DNA of 11,343 bases, from assembly GCA_002360555.1 (NCBI GenBank), contig DEQS01000105.1:35151-46493 (forward strand). Direction: 5' to 3'. The DNA is from Chloracidobacterium sp. UBA3360. Lineage in GTDB: Bacteria > Acidobacteriota > Blastocatellia > Pyrinomonadales > Pyrinomonadaceae. The stretch's first letter is position 1. Every line of letters begins with the position of its first letter. Shown here in pieces: positions 1-6,731 of the stretch. The position numbers and the translations under genes were made by a program. Below the pieces are notes generated by a model. The model had not been told where the DNA came from, searched no databases, and worked only from the letters and a program-made list of their open reading frames with translations.

Positions 1-71
1 ACCACGAGTGACAGGACCAACATCGTGGCGAAAACCGGACGCTTTACACAAACTTCAGCAAGCCATTGCAT
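1..71 (-). CDS. RND efflux pump inner-membrane permease, N-terminal fragment (runs off left edge)
   Basis: Only the first 23 codons are in the window. They read MQWLAEVCVKRPVFATMLVL and onward. This is the hallmark start of AcrB/HAE1-type RND transporters: a short amphipathic cytoplasmic stretch, the KRPVFATML motif, then the first transmembrane helix. These proteins are proton-driven drug/solute pumps of the inner membrane that form a tripartite complex with an adaptor and an outer-membrane channel. The ATG is at 69-71 on the minus strand. A purine-rich ribosome site (AGGGGA) lies just upstream and overlaps the stop codon of the adaptor gene, leaving an 11-base gap, so the two genes are almost certainly co-transcribed. 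The rest of the pump cannot be judged, so heavy-metal versus drug subfamily is open; FATML favours the drug/hydrophobe (HAE1) type. Confidence 0.85.
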   Translation of the reverse strand, partial: MQWLAEVCVKRPVFATMLVLSLV

Positions 72-82
72 ATTCTTTTCCC

Positions 83-1384
83 CTAGTTCGCAACGCGAAC
101 TAAAACGCCGTCATACAGCGTATTGATATTGCTTGTCGCCACGACATCATTTTCGTTGATGCCGGCTTTGATCTGTATCAGGCCGTTTTCGAGCAGGCCG
201 GTTTGGACCAAAATCTCGCGGACCGCACCGTCCATAACCACATAAACTTTATTGATGTCGCCCTCAGCCTTGACCGCCGTTGCGGGTATCATCACCGCGT
301 TTTCGGGTTTTGACTGCGTAATGCGAACCGTCGCAAACTGTCCCGGTTTGAGCAGCCCTTCCGGATTTGCGACCTCGGCCTCGACGGTCAGTGTTCGTGC
401 CGTTGTATTTAATCCCGGCAAAATGCGGGCGACTGTGCCGGCAAAATTGCGGTCGGGATAAGCACTGGTTTGAAGCGAAATGCCTTGTCCGACGGCAACC
501 TTACCAATGGAAGCCTCAGGTACGTCGATCTTGAGACGCAGCGGCGAGGTGCGGACGATGGTGCCGATCTTTGTATTTGGTGCAGCAGGTGAAAGATATT
601 CACCCGGATCGGCGGTTCGTTCGGAAACGTAGCCGCTGATCGGTGCGTAAATGACCGTATCCGTGAGCGATTTTTGTGCCTGCTCAACCTGTGTTTGAGC
701 CGTCCTGACGCCCGTTTTTGCGGTTGCAACGGCGGCCTCAGCAGAGTTGATCGCACGGACAGCGACGGCTGCATTCGAGCGGGCTTCGTCCAACTGGCCG
801 ATCAGAGCATCACGCTGCGAACGCCGCGTATCAAGGATCGATTTCGAAATATCGCCCGTATCGTAAAGCCGCTGCGCACGTGTCAATTCTTTTTCGGCAA
901 GGATAAGCTGAGCGGTAACAGATTTGACCTGTGAAAAGGTCGCGATGTCGAAAGACTCGCCATCTTTTAGCCCGAGACGGATCTGTGCCTGACGCAGAGC
1001 AGCGACTGATTGGTCGACAGCCTTCTTTTGCTGTTCGACCTGGGCCTGAGCCTGTTCGATGCGGATGCGGGCATCGCGGTCGTCGAGCCGGACAAGCACG
1101 CTGCCACGTTCGACAAAGCTGCCAACATCAAAATTGACTTCGACGATCTTGCCCGCCACGGTCGGTGCGACGTCGCTCTGGGCGTCGCCGGCGAGATTAC
1201 CTGTCGCCTCAAAATATGTCGGGATCGGTTTGACCACGGCCTGTGTCGTCGTTACATCGACGATGGTCGGCTGCGCGTTAGCGTTAGCGTTGGCGTTTGC
1301 TGCTTTTGATCCGCAGCCGATGCCCGCAATTGTCGCGGTTAAGACCAGCATCGCCAAAAAGATAAGTACTTTCTTGTCTCTCAT
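83..1384 (-). CDS. RND efflux periplasmic adaptor (membrane fusion protein, AcrA/HlyD family)
   Basis: This 433-residue protein bridges an RND pump and an outer-membrane channel. The N-terminus is basic then hydrophobic (residues 4-22), ending at Cys24 in A-G-I-G-C. It is probably a lipoprotein, although Gly at -3 is not a canonical lipobox residue. An Ala-Asn repeat linker (residues 28-38) follows. The two lipoyl half-motifs lie near 70-101 (VAPTVAGKIVEV...GSFVERGSVLVRLDD) and 243-265 (VIYAPISGYVSER...GEYL). Between them is a long Gln/Ala-rich alpha-helical hairpin (about 102-240). Beta-barrel and membrane-proximal domains follow (about 275-433), including the typical LKPGQFATVRI and MIPATAV segments. 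Length is normal for the family, perhaps slightly long in the hairpin. It lies 23 bases downstream of the TetR gene and immediately before the pump gene; the visible Shine-Dalgarno sequence is weak (AGAGA about 11 bases before the ATG). Confidence 0.93.
   Translation of the reverse strand: MRDKKVLIFLAMLVLTATIAGIGCGSKAANANANANAQPTIVDVTTTQAVVKPIPTYFEATGNLAGDAQSDVAPTVAGKIVEVNFDVGSFVERGSVLVRLDDRDARIRIEQAQAQVEQQKKAVDQSVAALRQAQIRLGLKDGESFDIATFSQVKSVTAQLILAEKELTRAQRLYDTGDISKSILDTRRSQRDALIGQLDEARSNAAVAVRAINSAEAAVATAKTGVRTAQTQVEQAQKSLTDTVIYAPISGYVSERTADPGEYLSPAAPNTKIGTIVRTSPLRLKIDVPEASIGKVAVGQGISLQTSAYPDRNFAGTVARILPGLNTTARTLTVEAEVANPEGLLKPGQFATVRITQSKPENAVMIPATAVKAEGDINKVYVVMDGAVREILVQTGLLENGLIQIKAGINENDVVATSNINTLYDGVLVRVAN
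1275..1298 (-). repeat. Hexanucleotide tandem repeat encoding the Ala-Asn linker of the adaptor
   Basis: Four adjacent six-base units are present on the plus strand: GCGTTA, GCGTTA, GCGTTG, GCGTTT. On the coding strand they specify alternating Asn-Ala residues between the presumed lipidated Cys24 and the folded part of the adaptor. Each unit is two codons, so gain or loss of units would change only linker length. The array is short and imperfect. Confidence 0.7.
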
Positions 1385-1407
1385 GATAATTGTCGTCTCT
1401 TATATAT

Positions 1408-2061
1408 TTACGACTTGATCCCGCCGAGCAGGATCTGTGCAAAATTCTTCGCGGCCTCTTCGTTTGGGATATCGAGGATGACCCGCTTTTTGTCCCACAA
1501 AATATTGTTTAGCGAATGATGGATCAGCATTCCTAGCCACGCCCTGACAGCGATCCGCGGATTCATCTCGCGAAAAGCTCCGTCACGCTGCCGCTCCTCA
1601 ATATAGCCGCCGATAAACTCATAAATACGCTCGATAAATTCGTGAAAGAACCGCTCAGCCAGTAAATGTTCCTCAAGCGCTGAGTAAAACAGCAGCCGCA
1701 TAAACCCTTCGTCGGCCTGGTGTTTTTTCAGAGCGTCAAACGCAATGTTGTAAAATACGGCAAAATCGTCCTTTTGTTCGATCGCTGTCTTGAGAACATC
1801 ATTTTCTTCCCACGGAAAGCGGTGAACGCCGTCCTGACAGCCTTTTGTGTCGAGGATCGCACCGTACAAGGCGTCTTTATTTTCAAAGTGGCGAAACACC
1901 ATCGCCTCAGAAACGCCGGCCGCTTTGGCGATCTCTTTGGTCGTCGTGCCCTTAAAACCGCGCTGCGAAAAAAGCGCGACAGCCGTCTGCAATATCTGCT
2001 GACGGCGCGCATCGCCCGTCATTTTGCCATGATGGCCGCATTCGAAAAGATCTTTGATCAA
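1408..2061 (-). CDS. TetR/AcrR-family transcriptional regulator of the efflux operon
   Basis: This is a DNA-binding repressor, first gene of the operon with the adaptor and pump. The N-terminal helix-turn-helix domain is clear: RRQQILQTAVALFSQRGFKG, then TTTKEIAKAAGVSEAMVFRHF with the ENKDALY continuation. The C-terminal ligand-binding half is variable and alpha-helical, as usual; its ligand cannot be told. I place the start at the TTG at 2059-2061 (217 residues). It has a good AGGAG ribosome site (2069-2073 on the minus strand) seven bases upstream. The frame stays open upstream to a GTG at 2094, but that extension would translate the palindromic operator. An ATG at 2020-2022 (MTGDARR) is an alternative that fits the family's usual N-terminus but has no ribosome site. 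An 18-bp palindrome directly upstream suggests autoregulation and control of the pump. Confidence 0.93.
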   Translation of the reverse strand: MIKDLFECGHHGKMTGDARRQQILQTAVALFSQRGFKGTTTKEIAKAAGVSEAMVFRHFENKDALYGAILDTKGCQDGVHRFPWEENDVLKTAIEQKDDFAVFYNIAFDALKKHQADEGFMRLLFYSALEEHLLAERFFHEFIERIYEFIGGYIEERQRDGAFREMNPRIAVRAWLGMLIHHSLNNILWDKKRVILDIPNEEAAKNFAQILLGGIKS

Positions 2062-2068
2062 ATATACT

Positions 2069-2073
2069 CTCCT
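2069..2073 (-). promoter_or_regulatory. Ribosome binding site deciding the TTG start of the TetR gene
   Basis: AGGAG on the minus strand, seven bases before a TTG codon at 2059-2061. No ATG or GTG in frame has an equally good site. Its 5' base is the last base of the palindromic operator, so repressor binding would sit right at the edge of the translation start region. Confidence 0.6.
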
Positions 2074-2090
2074 AAGTAAGTGCTTACTTA
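2073..2090. promoter_or_regulatory. Palindromic operator, probable TetR binding site
   Basis: TAAGTAAGTGCTTACTTA: two perfect 8-bp inverted arms (2073-2080 and 2083-2090) around a 2-bp centre. Size and symmetry are typical of TetR-family operators. It sits 11 bases upstream of the TTG start of the TetR gene and downstream of any plausible promoter. A repressor bound there would block transcription of the whole regulator-adaptor-pump operon. That this particular regulator binds it is inferred from position. Confidence 0.75.
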
Positions 2091-2118
2091 CCACGAAAAG
2101 CTAGACTCTCATTTTGGG

Positions 2119-2132
2119 ATAATACTTGTCAA
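2119..2132 (-). promoter_or_regulatory. Candidate promoter elements of the TetR-efflux operon
   Basis: On the minus strand there is a perfect TTGACA (2127-2132) and a TATTAT (2119-2124), but they are only two bases apart and cannot be the -35 and -10 of one promoter. Either TATTAT is a -10 box with no good -35, or TTGACA is a -35 with a poor -10 (about AGAGTC at 2104-2109). The second reading would put the operator close to the transcription start. I cannot decide between them. Confidence 0.35.
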
Positions 2133-2133
2133 C

Positions 2134-2161
2134 CAAAAATGTGATGCGCGTCACATTTTTG
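2134..2161. promoter_or_regulatory. Perfect CRP/FNR-type palindrome (TGTGA-N6-TCACA)
   Basis: Two perfect 11-bp inverted arms (2134-2144 and 2151-2161) flank a TGCGCG centre. The core TGTGA-N6-TCACA, with A and T runs outside it, matches every conserved position of the E. coli CRP consensus. It lies upstream of the TetR-efflux operon and next to its candidate promoter elements, so a cAMP-receptor-type or related regulator may control efflux. The alternative is a weak Rho-independent terminator for the VWFA gene ending at 2194. The stem is AT-rich at its base and has no T run beyond the stem, which makes the terminator reading poorer. Confidence 0.55.
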
Positions 2162-2193
2162 TCATCGGTAGGTAAAAAAGAAGACCGGGCAGG

Positions 2194-4329
2194 TTAGTTT
2201 GTGACCTCAAATTCAACAAATTGGGTCGCGATCTGCTGTTTTGTTTTGGCGAGCGTGTCGGTAACGATCAACTGCAGAACGTAATCGCCAGGCAGCATCT
2301 TTTCGCCGATGGCGACCGCACCGGTGAGCTTTAAGTGTGTCATATCGGTTTGACCGAACAGCTCAAAGGGCTTTTGGGTACCGTCCAGGATGAGCTTGCC
2401 GTCGCGAAACACGCGTATTCTTGTCTGCAATTGCGGCTGCTTTGCAGAGCCGATCTTTGCATTGTAAATCTCAAGGCCGTAACGCATAACAGAGTTGGCC
2501 TTAATTCGGCGAAGAGCCGTGTCAGACATCGGGTCGGTAGCGATCCGCGTCCCGGCGTTGTCGCGTTTACGCAGCCAATCGTCGTTCGAGAGATTTTCGA
2601 GGATGATGCTCGACAGCGTGAGACGTTTTTTCTTTAGATCAGGGACCTCAATAAATTGACTTGCCGAACCGATGCGCCCGGACGAATCTTTGATCGCAAC
2701 TCGATATTGAAACGCACCGGCTTTTTTGATCGGGAAGGCGAAATGATAGACAAATCCGCTGGCGGCCATCTTGGCGTATGCAGCGGGTTTTATAGAAATG
2801 ACGTACGATTTGCCAAGCTGGTCGATCGGCTGGCCGTTATCGCCGAAGCTGATAGCGAGCACGTCGAACGACGCTTTCTTATTGCCGTCGGGTGCGTCTG
2901 TGAACTTGAGATCGGCGGCGTTGATATGCAGCAAGGAGCGGACAAACGGGCCGGTTTTCGCGTCATCGCCGAATAGTGCGTTTAGCCGTAGACCGATCCC
3001 GCCAACGGCGAATGGAGACACGAGAGCGGCATTTAACTGCTGGCCAGTCGTCTGTGTCGTCGTTACTGTGGGCTTGTCGCGGTCGGCGACGTTAAAGAAA
3101 CCGCTGCGGTAGCGAACAGTCGCACCCGGCCGCAGCACCTTGACGACCAATGCGTTGAACTTTCGTTTAGCGGGATCGAACGTGTCGGCGTCGGGTTCGT
3201 AGCCGACCAGATAATAGCTCTGGTCGTCGAGCACCCGGCGGACGCCGCCGCTGAGGTCGTTGTTGTTTTTGATTGCGAGGCCGCCGGTTTCCTCTGCAAG
3301 GAACGAAAGCCCCTCTTGCGTGTCGATCAGTTGGTCGCGGCGTGCTTGAGCCTGAGCATTCATAGCGTCAGGGCTTGTGTCTGAGACGTTGTCGGCCGCA
3401 GTAAAACCAGCCGGTTGCAGACCGCGGGCATCGACAGTGTAAAAGACGACCGAGGCTCGATTGGCTGTTTCGACAAGCTGTTTGAGAAAATCCATCACGC
3501 GGCCCTGTTCCTGAAAGCCGTCGCCGCTCGTCTCAAACATTTTGAAACCGTCGGAAAACAGGATGACCGATTTGCGTCCGGGCAGCTCGCCCATGCCGGT
3601 GACGATGTATTTCAAAGCACCGAGCGTACCGGTCGCAAATACGGCACTTCGAAAATCGTCGAGGCTCTGGCCGGTGCCTGTCGTGGGCGTCTCCTCCGTT
3701 TCTTCGTCGCCGCTAGTTTGAAGCGAAGTGTCGGGTGTCGCTTCGATAGGGGCAAACGCACTGACGCCGCCGGTTCCTTGCGGATTCCACTTTACACGCT
3801 CAATAGCGGCGTAGAGCATCCGTTTGTCTCCGGTAAATTGCTGCAAAGCCCCGATGCCCGCACCTGTGCGAACGATCGCGACCAGATCGCCGTCCTGCAT
3901 TTGTTCGTCGACAAATTTCTTTAACGCCCGGCGCGTCTGATACGCACTTTCGAACGAAAGGGAAAGGTCGTCAACGACCAGAGCGATCGTCCGGCGTATC
4001 TGTTCGGGCCGTAGTTTTTGCGTTGGGACAGGAACGCCAGTTTCGGACGGTTTGGCTTTTTCAATGATCTCTTTTACAGACGATACAAACGAAAAATTTG
4101 AGACCTTTTGTTTTTCGCCATTCTCGAATATCTCTATCTCGTTGGGTTTAAGGTCGGTGATAGGCTTGCCCCTAGCATCGGTGACGGTGACGTCGATCTG
4201 TATCAGGTTGGTCGAGATCTTGACGACATCGTCGTCCGGCGTGGGTTTAGGCGTAGGCGTGACATTTTGAGCGATGACCGGCGCCGCAAATACCATGAGC
4301 AACGCTACATTCACCCAAAATTTCATCAT
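2194..4329 (-). CDS. Secreted VWFA-related acidobacterial protein (TIGR03436-type)
   Basis: 711 residues. A signal peptide (residues 1-20, hydrophobic core 6-15, cleavage after VIA) exports the protein. A short Pro/Thr linker follows (TPTPKPTPDD, 24-33), then a beta-rich segment (about 36-82) with the DITV-like pattern LIQIDVTVTDARGKPITDLKP. The von Willebrand factor A domain spans roughly 113-390. It has the metal-ion-dependent adhesion site DLSLS (Asp121, Ser123, Ser125), a candidate Thr166 and Asp260 in FSDG. The remaining about 300 residues look beta-rich and carry no motif I recognise. This architecture is a hallmark of Acidobacteriota, where many paralogues occur; the role is unknown, perhaps adhesion or envelope assembly. 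The first of two ATGs is preferred because GGAG lies eight bases upstream. It appears monocistronic and divergent from the transglycosylase gene. Confidence 0.93.
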   Translation of the reverse strand: MMKFWVNVALLMVFAAPVIAQNVTPTPKPTPDDDVVKISTNLIQIDVTVTDARGKPITDLKPNEIEIFENGEKQKVSNFSFVSSVKEIIEKAKPSETGVPVPTQKLRPEQIRRTIALVVDDLSLSFESAYQTRRALKKFVDEQMQDGDLVAIVRTGAGIGALQQFTGDKRMLYAAIERVKWNPQGTGGVSAFAPIEATPDTSLQTSGDEETEETPTTGTGQSLDDFRSAVFATGTLGALKYIVTGMGELPGRKSVILFSDGFKMFETSGDGFQEQGRVMDFLKQLVETANRASVVFYTVDARGLQPAGFTAADNVSDTSPDAMNAQAQARRDQLIDTQEGLSFLAEETGGLAIKNNNDLSGGVRRVLDDQSYYLVGYEPDADTFDPAKRKFNALVVKVLRPGATVRYRSGFFNVADRDKPTVTTTQTTGQQLNAALVSPFAVGGIGLRLNALFGDDAKTGPFVRSLLHINAADLKFTDAPDGNKKASFDVLAISFGDNGQPIDQLGKSYVISIKPAAYAKMAASGFVYHFAFPIKKAGAFQYRVAIKDSSGRIGSASQFIEVPDLKKKRLTLSSIILENLSNDDWLRKRDNAGTRIATDPMSDTALRRIKANSVMRYGLEIYNAKIGSAKQPQLQTRIRVFRDGKLILDGTQKPFELFGQTDMTHLKLTGAVAIGEKMLPGDYVLQLIVTDTLAKTKQQIATQFVEFEVTN

Positions 4330-4359
4330 AAAAACTACTCCAAAACGCCCTTATTTATT

Positions 4360-4369
4360 TGCTATGATA
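4360..4369. promoter_or_regulatory. Overlapping divergent -10 elements between the VWFA and transglycosylase genes
   Basis: On the plus strand TGCTATGAT (4360-4368) is an extended -10 element. It would start transcription near 4375, leaving a leader of about 58 bases before the transglycosylase gene. On the minus strand TATCAT (4364-4369) is a plausible -10 for the VWFA gene, giving a leader of about 28 bases. Neither has a convincing -35. The rest of the 103-bp intergenic region holds nothing else I can name. Confidence 0.35.
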
Positions 4370-4432
4370 TAACGGTTCGCCTTTTATAGATAGTATTTCG
4401 CCAGACACCGCGCCGTAAATACCGCCAAACAT

Positions 4433-6730
4433 ATGATGCAATACCTCGCCCAAATTGGAATATCAACCGTCCTTTCCCTAGTCTTTATTACCGTCGGTTG
4501 CTCGGCTCAGCAGACCGAGGAACAGGCACTCGCGCAGCTGCGTGATATGACTAGCAGCGGCAAACTGCCGCCCGAGAATATCGTCGCCGATATCGAGACG
4601 CGTTTTGCCAATAAGAAAACAGGTGCTCTTGCAAAGCTGCTCCGTGCCCGCATACGGTTTGAAAATAAAGACTACGCCGGGGCTGCCGCGATACTTAATT
4701 CGGATGTCTTTAAGAAACGGACAAAGCTTTCCGACCATGCTCTATGGCTGCGAGGAAAGGCTCTGCAAGCAGCGGGAAATCACGGCGAGGCGCTCAATGT
4801 GTTTGGTGAGATCGTTAAAGACCATAGCGATTCTGTCCGGGTTCGCGATGCAAAATTGCTATGGGCACAATCGGCGATCGCCGCGGGTCGTGCAGTCGAG
4901 GTGCCGCCGTTTCTAGTAGAGTTGAGCGAAAATAATGAAGCGGATGCAATGCTGCTTACGGCAAAGGCGTATGAAGCTCAGGGCTCCCAGGCCGAGGCGA
5001 TCCGTTATTACCGCAGGACGTTTTTCTACTCCGCCGGATCGAATGCGGCAAAAGAAGCAGAGATGAAATTGACGTCGCTTGCCCAGCCGCTGACGCCGCA
5101 AAACTCTGAGGAGCAGATCGGTCGTGCCGAGCGGCTTTTTAATACAAAAAACTACGCGGATGCTCTAACGGCTTACGGGGTACTGGCGACAAATTTTCCT
5201 GCGTCGGTCACTCCGCTGTTACAGATCAGGCGACTAACGGCGATGGCAAACACGGGGAAGATGATCGACGCTCAAGGCGTTTTCAATTCGCTGCCGTCGT
5301 CCGGCAGAGAGCGTGAGGAGGGCTATCGTCAACTCGTTCTCGGCTATGCAAAAGCAAAAATGTGGCCGCAGGCTCGCTCGACAGCAGACTCGATGCGGAC
5401 GGCGTTTCCAAACGGAACGCTTGTTGCAAAAACGCTGATCGACGCTGGGCTTGCCGCTCGGGACGCCAAAAACCGCGGCGACGAAGGGTATTTTCTAAAC
5501 ACCGCAGTTGCCGCATATCCGAACGCAGTCGAGGTTGCGACGGCGCAATTTGAGGCGGGCTGGTTTCAGCATGAAAACGGCAACTACGCCGAATCGAGCC
5601 GGATGTTCGTCGAGCATTTGGCACGCTATGCGGGCAAGGACACGACCAATCGCGGCAAGGCCGGTTACTGGGCGGCCCGCGACAGCGAACGTAGCGGCAA
5701 GACCGCCGATGCATGTGCGTTGTACGAAGGCGTCAACTATCGCTACGGTGCAAACTGGTATGGCTACCTAGCCCTTAGCCGCCTGACCGCTATGAAATCG
5801 GCTGGCAATTGCCGCACGACCGCTCCGCCAAACGCGACGATCACACAGGCGGTCGCAAATCTTCGCGTCGTGACGGTCGTTGCCGAAACCGCGGGACAAA
5901 AGGAGCTTGAGCGTGTTGAGAGATCGGACGAGCTATCGACGATCGGGCTTTTTGACTGGTCGATCGACGAACTAAACGAGGCAAAAAAGACCGCCGGTAA
6001 CAGTCCCAAGATCAACCTCGCCCTCGCCCGCCATTACCGCTGGAAAAGCGATAACACCTCAGCTTTGCTTGCTATGCAAAAGAGCTATCCCGACTATGCA
6101 CAGATGTTTCCAGAGGAAATGGATCGAGAGACATGGAGCTTTTTCTATCCTCTGACAAACTGGGGTGACATCAGATATTGGGCAAAGGAGCGTAATTTGG
6201 ATCCCTATCAAATTGCCGGGATGATCCGCCAGGAATCGGTCTTTAACCCGCGGGCGAAATCGGGTGCCGATGCCTACGGCCTAATGCAGCTACTAATTCC
6301 AACCGCCCGCTCGGTAGCAAAAAAATACGTGTCGAAAATCGCAATGATCAGCTCGGACGCGTTATTTCAACCGGCAGTGAATATCGAACTTGGGACCGCG
6401 TACTTTCGCGATCAGCTCGACAAATTTGGCCGAATTGAATACGTAGCTATCGCCTACAACGCCGGCCCCGGCCGCGTTGCTCCTTGGCGGGCGACACTGC
6501 CGCCCGATATGGACGAGTTTGTCGAGGCAATACCGTTCAAAGAGACTAAAGCCTACGTCCAGGGCATCATCCGCAACTCCGCCCAATACCGCCGCCTCTA
6601 CGACGACAACGGCAATTTCCGATCGAACGTCGGAACAAAACCGCTACGCGGCGAGATCGACACCAAAACCCGCGAGCAATTCACGGCTGAGTTTCCAGAG
6701 ATACAAGTGGTTGACAAGGACGGCGAATGA
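4433..6730 (+). CDS. Soluble lytic murein transglycosylase (Slt70-like, TPR region plus SLT domain)
   Basis: 765 residues. It cleaves the MurNAc-GlcNAc bond of peptidoglycan to form 1,6-anhydromuramyl ends. The N-terminus is hydrophobic (about 8-22) and ends at Cys23 in ITVGC, suggesting a lipoprotein or exported protein. Residues about 30-560 are Ala-rich helical repeats of TPR type (for example DYAGAAAIL, GNHGEALNVFGEIVKDH, NYADALTAYGVLATNFP), corresponding to the superhelical ring of Slt70. The catalytic domain (about 590-735) has all core motifs: RQES with catalytic Glu601, AYGLMQL (614-620) and AYNAGPG (674-680). It is longer than E. coli Slt70 (645), mostly in the repeat region. Two ATGs (4433, 4436) are possible and neither has a visible Shine-Dalgarno sequence. 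The next gene starts one base after its stop codon. Confidence 0.92.
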   Translation: MMQYLAQIGISTVLSLVFITVGCSAQQTEEQALAQLRDMTSSGKLPPENIVADIETRFANKKTGALAKLLRARIRFENKDYAGAAAILNSDVFKKRTKLSDHALWLRGKALQAAGNHGEALNVFGEIVKDHSDSVRVRDAKLLWAQSAIAAGRAVEVPPFLVELSENNEADAMLLTAKAYEAQGSQAEAIRYYRRTFFYSAGSNAAKEAEMKLTSLAQPLTPQNSEEQIGRAERLFNTKNYADALTAYGVLATNFPASVTPLLQIRRLTAMANTGKMIDAQGVFNSLPSSGREREEGYRQLVLGYAKAKMWPQARSTADSMRTAFPNGTLVAKTLIDAGLAARDAKNRGDEGYFLNTAVAAYPNAVEVATAQFEAGWFQHENGNYAESSRMFVEHLARYAGKDTTNRGKAGYWAARDSERSGKTADACALYEGVNYRYGANWYGYLALSRLTAMKSAGNCRTTAPPNATITQAVANLRVVTVVAETAGQKELERVERSDELSTIGLFDWSIDELNEAKKTAGNSPKINLALARHYRWKSDNTSALLAMQKSYPDYAQMFPEEMDRETWSFFYPLTNWGDIRYWAKERNLDPYQIAGMIRQESVFNPRAKSGADAYGLMQLLIPTARSVAKKYVSKIAMISSDALFQPAVNIELGTAYFRDQLDKFGRIEYVAIAYNAGPGRVAPWRATLPPDMDEFVEAIPFKETKAYVQGIIRNSAQYRRLYDDNGNFRSNVGTKPLRGEIDTKTREQFTAEFPEIQVVDKDGE

Positions 6731-6731
6731 T

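Noticed and set aside
2134..2161. Palindrome as a Rho-independent terminator of the VWFA gene
   Set aside because: The stem is GC-poor, its T run is part of the stem and nothing T-rich follows it on the minus strand. It may still contribute; the CRP-type reading fits the sequence better.
6477..6731. Upstream extension of the cytochrome reading frame inside the transglycosylase gene
   Set aside because: It overlaps the conserved SLT domain coding region in another frame and would bury the membrane anchor internally. The ATG at 6732 gives a normal membrane-anchored cytochrome.
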